From Sphingopyxis macrogoltabida (GTDB lineage: Bacteria > Pseudomonadota > Alphaproteobacteria > Sphingomonadales > Sphingomonadaceae): a stretch of 64,000 nucleotides of DNA. A program made the position numbers and the translations under genes. The number at the start of each line of letters is the position of its first letter. Within the stretch, counting starts at the first letter, position 1. Under the pieces are notes generated by a model that was not told where the DNA came from, made no database searches, and saw nothing but the letters and a program-made list of their open reading frames with translations. The stretch spans positions 4,219,001 to 4,283,000 of the forward strand of contig NZ_CP012700.1 of NCBI RefSeq assembly GCF_001307295.1, in the 5' to 3' direction. Shown one piece after another: positions 33,598 to 43,666 of the stretch.

Positions 33598-33677
33598 TCA
33601 GAGAGGAAGAGTGCGGGCCGTTCGGCCGTGACGGGTTGAGGGTCGGAGAGAGAGGCTCACCGGCGCCCGTCATGGAG
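33598..33677 (+). promoter_or_regulatory. Repeated ICE leader, copy C
   Basis: TCAGAG, AAGAGTGCGG, GCCGTGACGGGTTGA, GGAGAGAGAGGCTCACCGGCG and CCCGTCATGGAG. TGACGGG (33629-33635) pairs perfectly with CCCGTCA (33666-33672). Apart from a short centre it is close to copy B, and its end (TAATCCCGATG) matches copy A. Confidence 0.75.
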
Positions 33678-33685
33678 TAATCCCG

Positions 33686-34234
33686 ATGACCTTTGCCCGT
33701 TCCGAAACCTTCCGTTCCATCGGTCATATTCTGGCTGCCGATGTTCTGCCCGCGCTTTATCGAGCGCAAAAGCTGCCGCTGCGCATCTCGTGCCTTGGCG
33801 TGGCCAGCTATGACGCCAGTGACGCGGCGAACAGTTTCGACCGCGTGATCCCGCTTGGGGAATGCCCGTCACCGGAAGAGGCCATCCAGGCCGCAGCCTT
33901 GCGCGTGGCGCGCGGTGATATTTGCACGGGGCCGGACAGCTTCCCGTATTTCCAGCCCCGCATCCCGCTCATTCAGGACCGAGATCAGCGCCTGGTCCTC
34001 GCCGGCGAAATCCGCGCCGGCCTTATCCTCTGGCAACAGCCAGTCGCATCCGATGCCGAAGCACGCAGGATCGTGACAGAGGCCAGCCGCCTGCGCGGTA
34101 TGGCATTCCGGGCAGCGGCCTCAACCGAGGCCCGCGCCTTGCGTTACCGCGCCGCCACGCTGGAGGCCCGCTTGGTCGATCCCTTCTGGCGCGAGACCTC
34201 GGCCGATCTGCTTCGCCTGCCGCTGGCCGCCTGA
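33686..34234 (+). CDS. Hypothetical ICE protein behind the repeated leader
   Basis: A 182-residue protein beginning MTFARSETFRSIGHILAADVLP. It is rich in Ala and Arg, with a helical C-terminal half (AEARRIVTEASRLRGMAF...). No signal peptide or membrane helix is evident, and the family is not recognised. A perfect hairpin GGCTCGGC/GCCGAGCC (34258-34278) follows it. Confidence 0.7.
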   Translation: MTFARSETFRSIGHILAADVLPALYRAQKLPLRISCLGVASYDASDAANSFDRVIPLGECPSPEEAIQAAALRVARGDICTGPDSFPYFQPRIPLIQDRDQRLVLAGEIRAGLILWQQPVASDAEARRIVTEASRLRGMAFRAAASTEARALRYRAATLEARLVDPFWRETSADLLRLPLAA

Positions 34235-34299
34235 GCTTCACCCATTCAAAACCATTCGGCTCGGCCTTATGCCGAGCCATGTCATGTCCGGAGACCGTC

Positions 34300-34716
34300 A
34301 TGGCCGACTATTACACGCACTTTTCTTGCCTGCTTGACGTGGGCACTCCCGAGAACGCCGCCCGCGCGCTCAATCTCTACAACGCTCTGGCTGCTGAAAA
34401 TGCTGCCGAAGATCCGCCATCGGACGGCTTCCTGCTCTCCATCCAGCCAGAACATGGTGGCACACAACTCTGGATGCGTGACGATGTCACTGGCGATCCC
34501 GAGCATGTCATCCAGTTCGTCAAACGCTGCGCCACCGAGTTCCGCCTGACGGGCTTATGGGGCCTTCAATACGCAAACAGCTGCTCAAAACCGCGCATCG
34601 ATGGATTTGGTGGCGGCGCGCATGTTCTCGATCTCGCCACAGGCGAAACGGTCGACTGGATCTATACCGATGGCTGGCTTTCCTCGGTTCTCGACGGGAG
34701 AGATCCCTATGCCTGA
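34300..34716 (+). CDS. Hypothetical ICE protein
   Basis: A 138-residue protein starting MADYYTHFSCLLDVGTPENAARAL. It continues with DGFLLSIQPEHGGTQLWMRDD and a late GLWGLQYANSCSKPRIDGFGGGAHVLDL segment. It is probably cytoplasmic. The family is not recognised. It overlaps the next gene by 8 bp, so the two are likely co-translated. Confidence 0.72.
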   Translation: MADYYTHFSCLLDVGTPENAARALNLYNALAAENAAEDPPSDGFLLSIQPEHGGTQLWMRDDVTGDPEHVIQFVKRCATEFRLTGLWGLQYANSCSKPRIDGFGGGAHVLDLATGETVDWIYTDGWLSSVLDGRDPYA

Positions 34717-35353
34717 GATCATCGAAACCACCGTCTATCGCTTGGGCGAATTGTCCGATGCGGCGAAGGACAAGGCCCGCGCCTGGTATCGTGAGGGCGG
34801 CTTCGACTATGACTGGTACGATGCCGTCTATGAGGATTTCCAGCGCATCGCCGAAATCCTCGGGCTGAACCTCAAGACCCGCACCGTTCGGTTGATGGGC
34901 GGCGGCACACGGCAGGAACCCTGCATCTGGTTCCGGGGCTTTTGGTCGCAAGGTGACGGTGCCTGTTTTGAAACCTGGTATTCCTACCGCAAACATGCGC
35001 CACGCCTGATCCGGGAATACGCCCCGCAGGACACCGAACTGCACCGCATCGCCGACGCCCTTCAGGCGATCCAGCGCCGCAACTTCTATCAACTTCGCGC
35101 CGATGCCAGTCATCGCGGCCATTATTATCATGAATACTGCATGTCGATCTCGGTCGAGCGCGACAGCCCGACCTGGCAGGACATGACCGCCGATGCCGAG
35201 GAGACGATCATCGAGGCGCTGCGCGATCTGGCTCGCTGGCTCTACCGCCAGCTTGAGCGCGAATATGATTATCTGTCCTCGGATGAAGTGGTCGATGAAA
35301 CCATCGCCGCCAATGAATACACCTTCACCGAGGGCGGTCGCCGCTTCGGATGA
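34709..35353 (+). CDS. Hypothetical ICE protein, possible antitoxin-like
   Basis: A 214-residue protein starting MPEIIETTVYRLGELSDAAKDKARAWYREGGFDYDWYDAVYEDF. It is rich in aromatic and acidic residues (RGHYYHEYCMSISVERDSP). Similar ICE proteins are sometimes labelled antitoxin of a stability system, but no toxin motif is seen nearby. The upstream 138-residue protein is the only candidate partner. Function unknown. Confidence 0.72.
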   Translation: MPEIIETTVYRLGELSDAAKDKARAWYREGGFDYDWYDAVYEDFQRIAEILGLNLKTRTVRLMGGGTRQEPCIWFRGFWSQGDGACFETWYSYRKHAPRLIREYAPQDTELHRIADALQAIQRRNFYQLRADASHRGHYYHEYCMSISVERDSPTWQDMTADAEETIIEALRDLARWLYRQLEREYDYLSSDEVVDETIAANEYTFTEGGRRFG

Positions 35354-35371
35354 TCCTGAGATGACACTGCC

Positions 35372-35404
35372 AAGCGCCCCGCCGTCCGGTCGGGGCGCTT
35401 TTTT
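35372..35404 (+). terminator. Rho-independent terminator
   Basis: The stem AAGCGCCCC (35372-35380) and GGGGCGCTT (35392-35400), with an 11-nt loop, runs into a six-T tract. It closes the transcription unit of the two preceding unknown genes. Confidence 0.88.
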
Positions 35405-35511
35405 CATGCTGCGCTTTGAGAGTCAGAGGCTGGCCGGAAGGGGTCAGGTCCGGGTGGTCGAGAGAGAGCGCCGTCCGGGCTTGTCCTTCCCGCTCTCCTG
35501 AGGTTCCCGAC

Positions 35512-37733
35512 ATGAACATGGTTTCCCCCGTGGCCGATCCGGTCACGCCGCTGGCGGCTGCGCCCGCGATCCTGGCTGCGGCCAATCTTCTGCTCCCCCA
35601 TCTGGAACGCGGCCAGCGCATCGATGCCGCCACCTTGCGCGGCGCGATGGAAACGGCCTTCGGAGCGTCCGACGCTACTGGCGCCTGGGACTGGAAGCTG
35701 GCCTATGAGGCGTGCGAAGTCGCCACCGTCCTCTTCCTGCGCAAATACGGAAAGGCGCTTTTCCGCAAAGCCGTATCTCCGGCCGCACGGATTTCCGTGC
35801 TGGCAAAGATCGCGGGGCTGTTGCCCACGCAGACCCGGCGTTCCGAGGAAAGCCAGAACTTCCAGCAGTTCAGCACACCTCTGCCATTGGGCCTTGCCGC
35901 TTTGACAGCCGCTGCGATCACGCCTGATGACAGGGTGCTGGAACCATCGGCTGGCACCGGCCTTCTGGCGATCCTGGCGCAGACCATCGGCGGTTCGCTG
36001 ATCCTCAATGAACTCGCCGATACCCGCGCCGATTGTCTCGCCTCGCTCTTTCCGGCCTTTGCCGTCACCCGGTTCGACGCCGCCCAGATCGACGATCATC
36101 TGGCCCCGGATGCCGTCCCGTCCGTGGTGCTGATGAACCCGCCATTCTCGGTCATGGCCAATGTCAGCGGGCGTGTTGCTGATGCGGCCTACCGCCATGT
36201 TGCCTCGGCGCTGGCCCGTCTTGCCACCGGCGGTCGGCTGGTGACGATCACTGGCGCAGGCTTTGGTCCCGAGGCTCCGGCATGGCGGGACGCTTTCATC
36301 CGCTTGCAGGCCCGTGGCCGTGTGGTGTTCAGCGCCGCCGTCGATGGCGCGGTCTATGCAAAGCACGGCACCACGATCGACACGCGGTTGACCGTGATCG
36401 ACAAACTGCCCGCCGAGGATTCGGCCAGTTTCCCGGCCTCGCTGGGGATCGCGCCTGATGTTGCCACGCTGATCGGATGGATAGAGGCGCATGTCCCGCA
36501 GCGTTCGCCGGTATCATTGCCGAAGATCGTGGTGCCCCCTTCAACCTCCGCGCCGAAGACCGTGCGAGGCTATCTCGCCCGTTCAGCCGCCACGCGGCCA
36601 GCCGCTGCTCCCGCCAGTGATCCGGAGGGCGTCGAACTTGCCTATGACACCGTGGACTGGACACCACCGGACGGCGCTCGCCTCTCCGACGCCATCTATG
36701 AGGAATATGCGCTGCAATCGCTGCGCATTGCTGGCGCGCAGTCGCATCCGACCAAGCTGGTGCAATCCGCCGCCATGGCCTCGGTCGCACCGCCGAAGCC
36801 CTCCTACCGCCCCATGCTGCCCACCGACATCTGCGCGCGTCTGTCGGACGCCCAGCTTGAAACGGTGATCTATGCCGGTGAAGCCCATGCCGATCATCTC
36901 GCCGGTGCATGGACCGTGGACGAGCATTTCGACAATGTGAGCGCCGCGCCCGAAGATGCTGCCGGATCGATCCGCTTTCGACGGGGCTTCATGCTCGGTG
37001 ACGGAACCGGCGCTGGCAAGGGCCGCCAGTCCGCCGCCATCATTCTCGACAACTGGCTTCGCGGTCGGCGCAAGGCGATCTGGATCTCCAAATCCGACAA
37101 GCTGATCGAGGATGCGCAGCGCGACTGGTCGGCGCTCGGTATGGAACGCCTGCTGGTGACGCCGCTGTCGCGCTTCCCTCAAGGCGCAAGGATCGCGCTG
37201 TCGGAAGGCGTCCTTTTTACCACCTATGCCACGCTGCGTTCCGACGACCGTGGCGAGAAGGTTTCGCGCGTCAAACAGATCGTCGAATGGTTGGGGTCCG
37301 ATTTCGATGGAGCCATCATCTTCGACGAGAGCCATTCCATGCAGAACGCCGGTGGCGGAAAAGGAGAACGCGGCGATGTCGCCGCCTCACAGCAAGGACG
37401 TGCGGGCCTGCGGCTCCAGCACGCGCTGCCTGATGCCCGCGTTGTCTATGTCTCAGCGACCGGCGCCACTACCGTCCACAATCTCGCCTATGCGCAGCGC
37501 CTTGGCCTCTGGGGCGGTGAGGATTTCCCATTCCAGACCCGCGCCGAGTTCGTCGAGGCAATCGAGGCCGGCGGCGTGGCGGCCATGGAAGTGCTGGCCC
37601 GCGATCTGCGATCTCTTGGCCTCTATACCGCGCGGTCGCTCTCCTATGATGGCGTCGAATATGAACTGGTCGAGCATCAGCTCACCGACGAACAGCGCCG
37701 GATTTACAATGCCTACGCGGGGGCTTTCACCGT
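35512..37733 (+). pseudogene. Methyltransferase/helicase giant protein, N-terminal part (split by RIT element)
   Basis: About 740 residues. A class I SAM-dependent methyltransferase domain (about 140-330) has the motif I region LEPSAGTGLLAILA and the catalytic NPPF. Next comes the first RecA-like domain of a strawberry-notch-type helicase: Walker A in GDGTGAGKGRQSAA and the DESH box in IFDESHSMQN. The frame reads into the RIT element after TTC-ACC-GTG and stops at 37800. The remaining helicase half continues at 41564. The uncut protein would be about 1440 residues, the usual ICE size. Confidence 0.88.
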
Positions 37734-37759
37734 GTTATGGCGAGCTGCGCATAAGATAC

Positions 37760-37800
37760 CTTATCGCGAGGAAGCGGTAATGCGGAGGAGCGCGGCGTAA
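37760..37800. repeat. RIT left inverted repeat
   Basis: It starts CTTATCGCGAGGAAGCGG and ends GCGCGGCGTAA. It pairs with 41522-41561 with one mismatch (G for A). Confidence 0.92.
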
Positions 37801-37890
37801 CCGGCGAATTCCCATGATAGTGTGCGCAGTTGCTGCGCATTATATTGGTTGCGAACCTCGGCGGTCCCTGGACCAGCTGAGGAGGCAATC

Positions 37891-39123
37891 ATGTTGAAGT
37901 TGCATGACGAGTTGATCACCGAACTCTCGAATTCGCTCACCACACAGAATTACAATCCCGTGGTCGTGGCGAACCACCGTCTCTACGCCCGCGCGTTTCT
38001 CGATTATCTGGCCGAGTGCGATATACAGGTCGAGACTGTGACGCCGCAGCAGGTCGATCAGTATTTTGGCTATGCGGTTCAGGATTTTGAGATCCAGTAC
38101 GGTCGGCCTCCCAGTGCGCGTTGGCACATGTTGCCCCGCACCGCGATCGCCAAGCTCCTCCGGCTTGCTCAAGGCAATTGGCCCCCGGACGCAGAAATGA
38201 TCGGTCCCGATGACGAGCATCGACATGAAATTTGCCGCGAATACGAGGCATGGCTGCGCGAGGAGCGCGGTTTGGCAAGCGCGTCCATTGCGGCGCTGAT
38301 GTGGGAGGCGCGAAACTTCCTGCGATGGCAGTTCGACCGGGCCGGTGCCGCCAGCCTCGAAACGTTGAGCATCGTGGACATCGATCTCTACATGGACATG
38401 CGCGCGCCTGGTTTACGGCGCAAATCATTGGCCGATGTCGCTGAGCGTCTCCGTTCGGTGGTTCGCCATCTGCATCGGACGGGTTGCATCCCGACCGATC
38501 TGACGCCACACATCATCGGCCCCATGCTCTATGCCTACGAAGATGTGCCGTCGACGCTGGAAAGGAGCCAAATCGCCGCGGTTCTGGCGACAACGCAGGA
38601 GGACAGATCGCCACGCGGACTACGCGATTATGCGATACTTCAGCTGCTTGCCACGTATGGGCTGCGCGAAGGTGAGATATGCCGCCTTCGGCTCGATGAC
38701 GTGGACTGGCGCGCAGAATCCCTCCGGATCTGCCACACCAAGACCAACGCGTACTCGTACATGCCGCTAATGGTGACTGTTGGTGAAGCGCTGCTGGATT
38801 ATCTGCGCCTTGGGCGGCCCCAGGTTGAAGTGCGGGAAATCTTCGTCCGATCCTGCGCACCCTATATCGCAATGACGAACCTGTACGGCATGATCCGCGG
38901 TCGGTTGGCCGCCGCAGGCGTAGTGCCAGCAGGAAAGCGGGGGCCGCATGTCTTCCGCCACGCACGTGCGGTCGAAATGCTGCGGGCATCGGTCCCGCAA
39001 AAGATCATCGGCGACGTGCTCGGGCATCGATCCACCGAATCCACCAATACTTATCTCAAACTGGCAACAGATGATCTCCGAGCCGTGGCACTCGAGGTGC
39101 CTGGAATGGAGGTGCTGTCATGA
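37891..39123 (+). CDS. RIT tyrosine recombinase A
   Basis: A 410-residue recombinase with GGAGG upstream of the ATG at 37891. Box I is TYGLREGEICRLRL, followed by HVFRHARAVEML and LGHRSTESTNTYLKL with the nucleophile tyrosine. The N-terminal SAM-like domains carry QNYNPVVVANHRLYARAFLDYLA. The stop overlaps the next gene (ATGA). Three such proteins in this order define RIT elements; their division of labour is unknown. Confidence 0.92.
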   Translation: MLKLHDELITELSNSLTTQNYNPVVVANHRLYARAFLDYLAECDIQVETVTPQQVDQYFGYAVQDFEIQYGRPPSARWHMLPRTAIAKLLRLAQGNWPPDAEMIGPDDEHRHEICREYEAWLREERGLASASIAALMWEARNFLRWQFDRAGAASLETLSIVDIDLYMDMRAPGLRRKSLADVAERLRSVVRHLHRTGCIPTDLTPHIIGPMLYAYEDVPSTLERSQIAAVLATTQEDRSPRGLRDYAILQLLATYGLREGEICRLRLDDVDWRAESLRICHTKTNAYSYMPLMVTVGEALLDYLRLGRPQVEVREIFVRSCAPYIAMTNLYGMIRGRLAAAGVVPAGKRGPHVFRHARAVEMLRASVPQKIIGDVLGHRSTESTNTYLKLATDDLRAVALEVPGMEVLS

Positions 39124-40475
39124 GCGCCTGGCACGATCCCGATCGCACCGTCGTCGACGCCTTCCTGGTAAAATCGCAGTTCCGGCCGGGAAGCGTACCG
39201 ACATATCGCTGGTTCCTTTGCACCTTCGAAGATGTTGCCCGCCGGCATCCGGCGGTGGACCGGCAGATGCTCGACGCCTGGCTGAAGGAGATGCAAAAAC
39301 GTTGGCGATTGTCGACGCTGCTCAATCAGGTCTGCATTGTCGACCGCTTCCTCGACCACCTCGTCGAAATCGGGCTGATCGCCGACAACCCTGTTGCTGC
39401 ACTTCGCCGTCGGTACAACGTCAAGCAAAGCAAGCCGATCTGGCGGGCCTTGGCTTCCCCGAATCCCGACGAATCCTTGGCCGCGTTACGACGGCCTGCG
39501 CCCTTCGGCAGCGTGCTGGGTGACTTCATGCAAGACCATGTCATGCTGATGCGCAGCCGGGGATATCAATATGAAGCGCAGGCTCACTGGCTGCTGCGGT
39601 TCGATCGGTTCCTTCAGGCCCGTCCCGACCTCGCGGAGCAACCACTTGAGGCAATGATTGCGAGCTGGGCGGCTGCCAAGCCGACCCGCAACCACGCGGC
39701 TGAATGCCAGAAGCTGGCGCGCATCCTGACCAAGGCGCGGTTCCGCCTCGATCCGACTATCCCGCCAAAGCGCTTCAATCCCCGGCCAGAGCGGGAAGTA
39801 GCGCGGGAGCATCGGCAACCGCATATCTTCAGCCCGGCTGACGTTCGGCGTATGCTCGATACCGCACGGACTTATCCGTCGCCGGACGCTCCGCTGCGGC
39901 CGTTGACCCTCTACACCATGATCATGCTGGCCTATTGTGCCGGGCTACGGCGAAGCGAGCTGGCATGGCTCGATCTTGGTGACGTGGACCTGCAATCAAG
40001 CACGATCACGATCCGGGAAACGAAGTTCTACAAGACCAGGATCTTGCCTCTATCCGACAGTGTCGCGGTCGAACTGCGCGCGTACATCGATGCGAGGCGG
40101 CGCGCTGGCGGCCCACAGAACCCGAAATCAGGGCTGTTCTGGCATGCCCACTTAAATGACCGCTACAGGCCCGAGGCGGTTACGACAATGATTACCAACG
40201 TCATGCGCCGTGCTGGGCTCAAGCCCGCTTCGGGCCGGACCGGGCCGCGGGTCCATGACCTTCGTCACTCGATGGTGGTGAACCGCATCCTCCAGTGGTA
40301 CCGGTCCGGCATTAACCCTCAGGAAAAACTGCACTTCCTCTCGACCTACATGGGGCACCGGGATCTCCACTCCACGCTGGTCTACATCACCGTCACGCAG
40401 GATCTGTTGCAGGAAGCCAGTGAACGGTTCCGCGCGCTCGGCGCCCCGTGCCTTGTCACGGAGGCGCGGCCATGA
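39120..40475 (+). CDS. RIT tyrosine recombinase B
   Basis: A 451-residue recombinase. The catalytic set is CAGLRRSELAWLDL, HDLRHSMVVNRI and MGHRDLHSTLVYI. The long N-terminal part includes two core-binding-like regions. Both ends overlap neighbours by 4 bp, which points to strict co-translation of the trio. Confidence 0.92.
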   Translation: MSAWHDPDRTVVDAFLVKSQFRPGSVPTYRWFLCTFEDVARRHPAVDRQMLDAWLKEMQKRWRLSTLLNQVCIVDRFLDHLVEIGLIADNPVAALRRRYNVKQSKPIWRALASPNPDESLAALRRPAPFGSVLGDFMQDHVMLMRSRGYQYEAQAHWLLRFDRFLQARPDLAEQPLEAMIASWAAAKPTRNHAAECQKLARILTKARFRLDPTIPPKRFNPRPEREVAREHRQPHIFSPADVRRMLDTARTYPSPDAPLRPLTLYTMIMLAYCAGLRRSELAWLDLGDVDLQSSTITIRETKFYKTRILPLSDSVAVELRAYIDARRRAGGPQNPKSGLFWHAHLNDRYRPEAVTTMITNVMRRAGLKPASGRTGPRVHDLRHSMVVNRILQWYRSGINPQEKLHFLSTYMGHRDLHSTLVYITVTQDLLQEASERFRALGAPCLVTEARP

Positions 40476-41476
40476 GGAAAGGCAATCCATTGCCCGCGTT
40501 GTTGCGGGCGTTCTTCCAGGAGTGGCTGGCCGAGCAGCGCAGCGCGTCAATCCACACGATCCGCTCTTATCGCGACACCTGGCGGCTGCTGCTTCGGTTC
40601 GTCGCGGAGCGAAAAGGCTGCGGGGTCGCGCGGCTGACGCTCACCGACGTCTCGGCCGGCGAGGTGCGCGCGTTCCTTCATCATACCGAGCATGGCCGCA
40701 AGACCACGATCGGCACGCGGAACTGCCGACTGGCCGCCATCCGCAGCTTCTTCAGCTTCGTGGCGGACAAGAATCCGGAATACATCGCGCAGTGCTCAGA
40801 GGTCCTGGCTGTTCCGTTGAAGCGGGAGCCCACCTCCGCGCCGTGCTACCTCGAGCCCGAGGAGGTCGAGGCCATCCTCGCCCAGCCCAACCGATCGACA
40901 CTCGAAGGGCTGCGCGACCATGTACTGCTCTCGTTCCTCTATAACAGTGGCGCGCGAATCCAAGAGGCGCTTGACCTCTGTCCCGAAGCAATCCGGTTCG
41001 ATGCACCGAACTTCGTGCGTCTTTACGGCAAGGGGCGCAAGGAACGCATCTGCCCGCTCTGGCCAGAAACCGTGGCATTGCTCAGGAAGCTACTGGAGCG
41101 ACAGCCGCGTGCGCCCGATGAGCGGATCTTCGTCAATCGATACGGTGAACCGCTAGGGGCGTCAGGGGTGCGGTTCAAGCTCAACGCCTACGTGGAACAA
41201 GCCGCGAAATCGACGCTGACCCTCCAGTCAAAACACGTTACGCCTCACAGCTTCCGGCACGCGACCGCCGTCCACCTCGTTGCCGCCGGAGTCGATATCA
41301 CCGTCATCCGCAGTTGGCTCGGGCACGTCAGTCTCGATACGACCAATCACTATGCTCAGGCCAATCTGGAGACCAAACGAAAGGCGCTGGAACAGGTTGG
41401 CGCCCCGGCGGCGAGCAACGTGCCACCTTCGTGGAAGCGAGATGCCAATCTGATGGGATGGCTCGACACCCTATAG
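40472..41476 (+). CDS. RIT tyrosine recombinase C
   Basis: A 334-residue recombinase, the shortest of the trio. The N-terminal core-binding domain has SIHTIRSYRDTWRLLLRFV. Catalytic boxes are YNSGARIQEALDL, HSFRHATAVHLV and LGHVSLDTTNHYAQ. The ATG at 40472 overlaps the stop of the preceding gene. It ends 45 bp before the right inverted repeat. Confidence 0.92.
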   Translation: MRKGNPLPALLRAFFQEWLAEQRSASIHTIRSYRDTWRLLLRFVAERKGCGVARLTLTDVSAGEVRAFLHHTEHGRKTTIGTRNCRLAAIRSFFSFVADKNPEYIAQCSEVLAVPLKREPTSAPCYLEPEEVEAILAQPNRSTLEGLRDHVLLSFLYNSGARIQEALDLCPEAIRFDAPNFVRLYGKGRKERICPLWPETVALLRKLLERQPRAPDERIFVNRYGEPLGASGVRFKLNAYVEQAAKSTLTLQSKHVTPHSFRHATAVHLVAAGVDITVIRSWLGHVSLDTTNHYAQANLETKRKALEQVGAPAASNVPPSWKRDANLMGWLDTL

Positions 41477-41521
41477 AATAATGTGAAGGACGTGGCGAAA
41501 TGTTCCGCAGCTTTGCAGGAC

Positions 41522-41561
41522 TACGCCGCGTTCCTCCGCATTACCGCTTCCTCGCGATAAG
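41522..41561. repeat. RIT right inverted repeat
   Basis: It starts TACGCCGCGTTCCTCCGC and ends CTCGCGATAAG. It is the mirror of 37760-37800 and is followed directly by the resumed helicase frame. Confidence 0.92.
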
Positions 41562-41563
41562 CC

Positions 41564-43666
41564 GTCATTCACAACAATCTCGACGCGGCGATGGAAGCGG
41601 CCAACATCACCGGGAGCGAGGGCACGCTGAACCGTCAGGCGAAGTCCGCCGCCCGCTCGGCTTTCGAGAGCACCAAGCAGCGCTTCTTCGGCCACCTCTT
41701 GACCTCCATGAAAACCCCGACACTGATCCGATCTATCGAGAGCGATCTGGAAGCGGGTCACGCCGCTGTCATCCAGATCGTCTCGACCGGCGAAGCCCTG
41801 ATGGAACGGCGGCTGTCCGAGATCCCGACCGAGGAATGGAACGATATTTCCGTCGACGTTACGCCGAGGGAGTACGTAGGCTCGTATTTGCAGCATTCCT
41901 TCCCGGTCCAGCTCTATGAGCCGTTTACCGATGGCGAGGGGAACCTCTCGTCACGCCCCGTCTTCCGTGATGGTCAGCCGGTGGAATGCCGCGAAGCCGT
42001 AGCCCGGCGCGACGAGATGCTGGAGCAACTCGGCTCGCTTCCACCCGTTCCGGGGGCGCTCGATCAGATCGTGCAGCGCTTCGGCACGGATGTGGTGGCC
42101 GAGGTCACGGGGCGTTCGCGCCGGATCGTGCGCAAGGGCGAAGGTGTATCGGCACGCCTTGCGGTCGAGAACCGTGCACCCTCCGCAAATCTTTCCGAGA
42201 CCTCGGCCTTCATGGATGACCAGAAGCGCATCCTGGTCTTCTCGGATGCCGGTGGCACAGGGCGCAGCTATCACGCCGAACTCTCGGCGCGGAACCAGCG
42301 TCTGCGCGTCCATTACCTGCTCGAACCGGGCTGGAAGGCCGATGCCGCGATTCAGGGGCTGGGCCGCACAAACCGGACCAATCAGGCGCAGCCGCCGCTG
42401 TTCCGGCCCATCGCCACGGATGTCAAAGCCGAGAAGCGCTTCCTCTCGACCATCGCCCGCCGCCTCGACACGCTGGGCGCGATCACACGCGGCCAGCGCC
42501 AGACCGGCGGACAAGGGCTGTTCCGTCCCGAGGACAATCTGGAATCCGCCTATGCCCGCGATGCGCTGCGCCAGCTCTATCTGCTGATCGTGCGCGGCAA
42601 GGTCGACGGCTGCTCGTTGGAACGGTTTGAATCCGCCACCGGCCTGAAACTGATGGATTCGACCGGCATCAAGGACGAACTGCCGCCGATCACCACCTTC
42701 CTCAATCGCCTGCTGGCCCTGACCATCGAGTTGCAGGGCATCCTGTTCTCGGCCTTCGAGCAGCTTCTGCAAGCCCGGATCGACGGGGCGATTGCATCCG
42801 GCACCTATGACATGGGGCTGGAAACTCTGAAGGCGGAGAGCTTCATCGTCACCGGCCGCCAGGTGATCCATACCCATCCGGGCACGGGGGCGGAAACCCG
42901 GCTCATGACCCTGACTGAACGCAAGCGCAATCAGCCGGTCACGCTCGATGCCGCTCTGGCTGAACTGGATGATCCCCGTGCAAGATTGCTCATCAACGAA
43001 CGATCCGGTCGTGCCGCCGTTCAGATCCCGACCACCAGCGTCATGCTGGATGATGGCGAGATCGAACGCCGTGTGCGGCTGATCCGGCCGATGGAGGCGA
43101 TGAACATTCCGGTGCGGGCGATGGGTGAGACACATTGGCTTGAGGCTGACCGTGCCGCCTTCACTGCGGCCTGGAAGGCGGAACTGGCCGAGGTGCCGGA
43201 GTTCACCGACAACATCCTGCATATGGTGACGGGGCTGCTGCTGCCAATCTGGAAACGCCTGCCGCAGGACTCCTCCCGCGTCTATCGGCTCCAGACCGAC
43301 GAGGGCGAACGCATCATCGGTCGCCGGGTATCGCCGGCATGGGCCGCCAATGCCTCGACCAGCGGCGTTACCAGCAGCCTCACATCGGATGCCGCCTATG
43401 CCGCGCTGATCGAAGGTCGCACGATCCTTGATCTCGCCGAAGGGCTGCAACTGCGCCGCGTCCGCGTCATGGGCGCCAACCGGATCGAACTGACCGGCTT
43501 TACTGACGCGATGCGCGACCGGCTGCGGGCCTATGGCCTCTTCAGCGAGATCATCTCGTGGAAACTGCGTTTCTTCGTGCCGGTCGGCGCGATGGGACCG
43601 GAGATCACAGGCAAACTGCTTGACCGCTTCCCGGTTGAACGCATCGGTGAGCGGGAGGCCGCATAA
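41564..43666 (+). pseudogene. Methyltransferase/helicase giant protein, C-terminal part
   Basis: About 700 residues in the original frame from the RIT border (VIHNNLDAAMEAANITG). They contain the second RecA-like helicase domain and the strawberry-notch C-terminal domain (ILVFSDAGGTGRSYHAEL, then AAIQGLGRTNRTNQAQPPLF with the arginine-finger region). An internal ATG at 41591 could allow separate translation of a 691-residue product, but without the Walker A half it would not be a helicase. Confidence 0.88.

Larger units (their letters stand above)
37734..41561 (+). mobile_element. RIT element (recombinase in trio)
   Basis: Three overlapping tyrosine recombinase genes lie between long inverted repeats. 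The left arm at 37760-37800 and right arm at 41522-41561 are complementary at 39 of 40 positions. CCGT occurs at both borders (37730-37733 and 41562-41565), and the interrupted helicase frame resumes at the right one. About 26 bp outside the left arm (37734-37759) belong to neither the gene nor the repeat. Confidence 0.9.
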
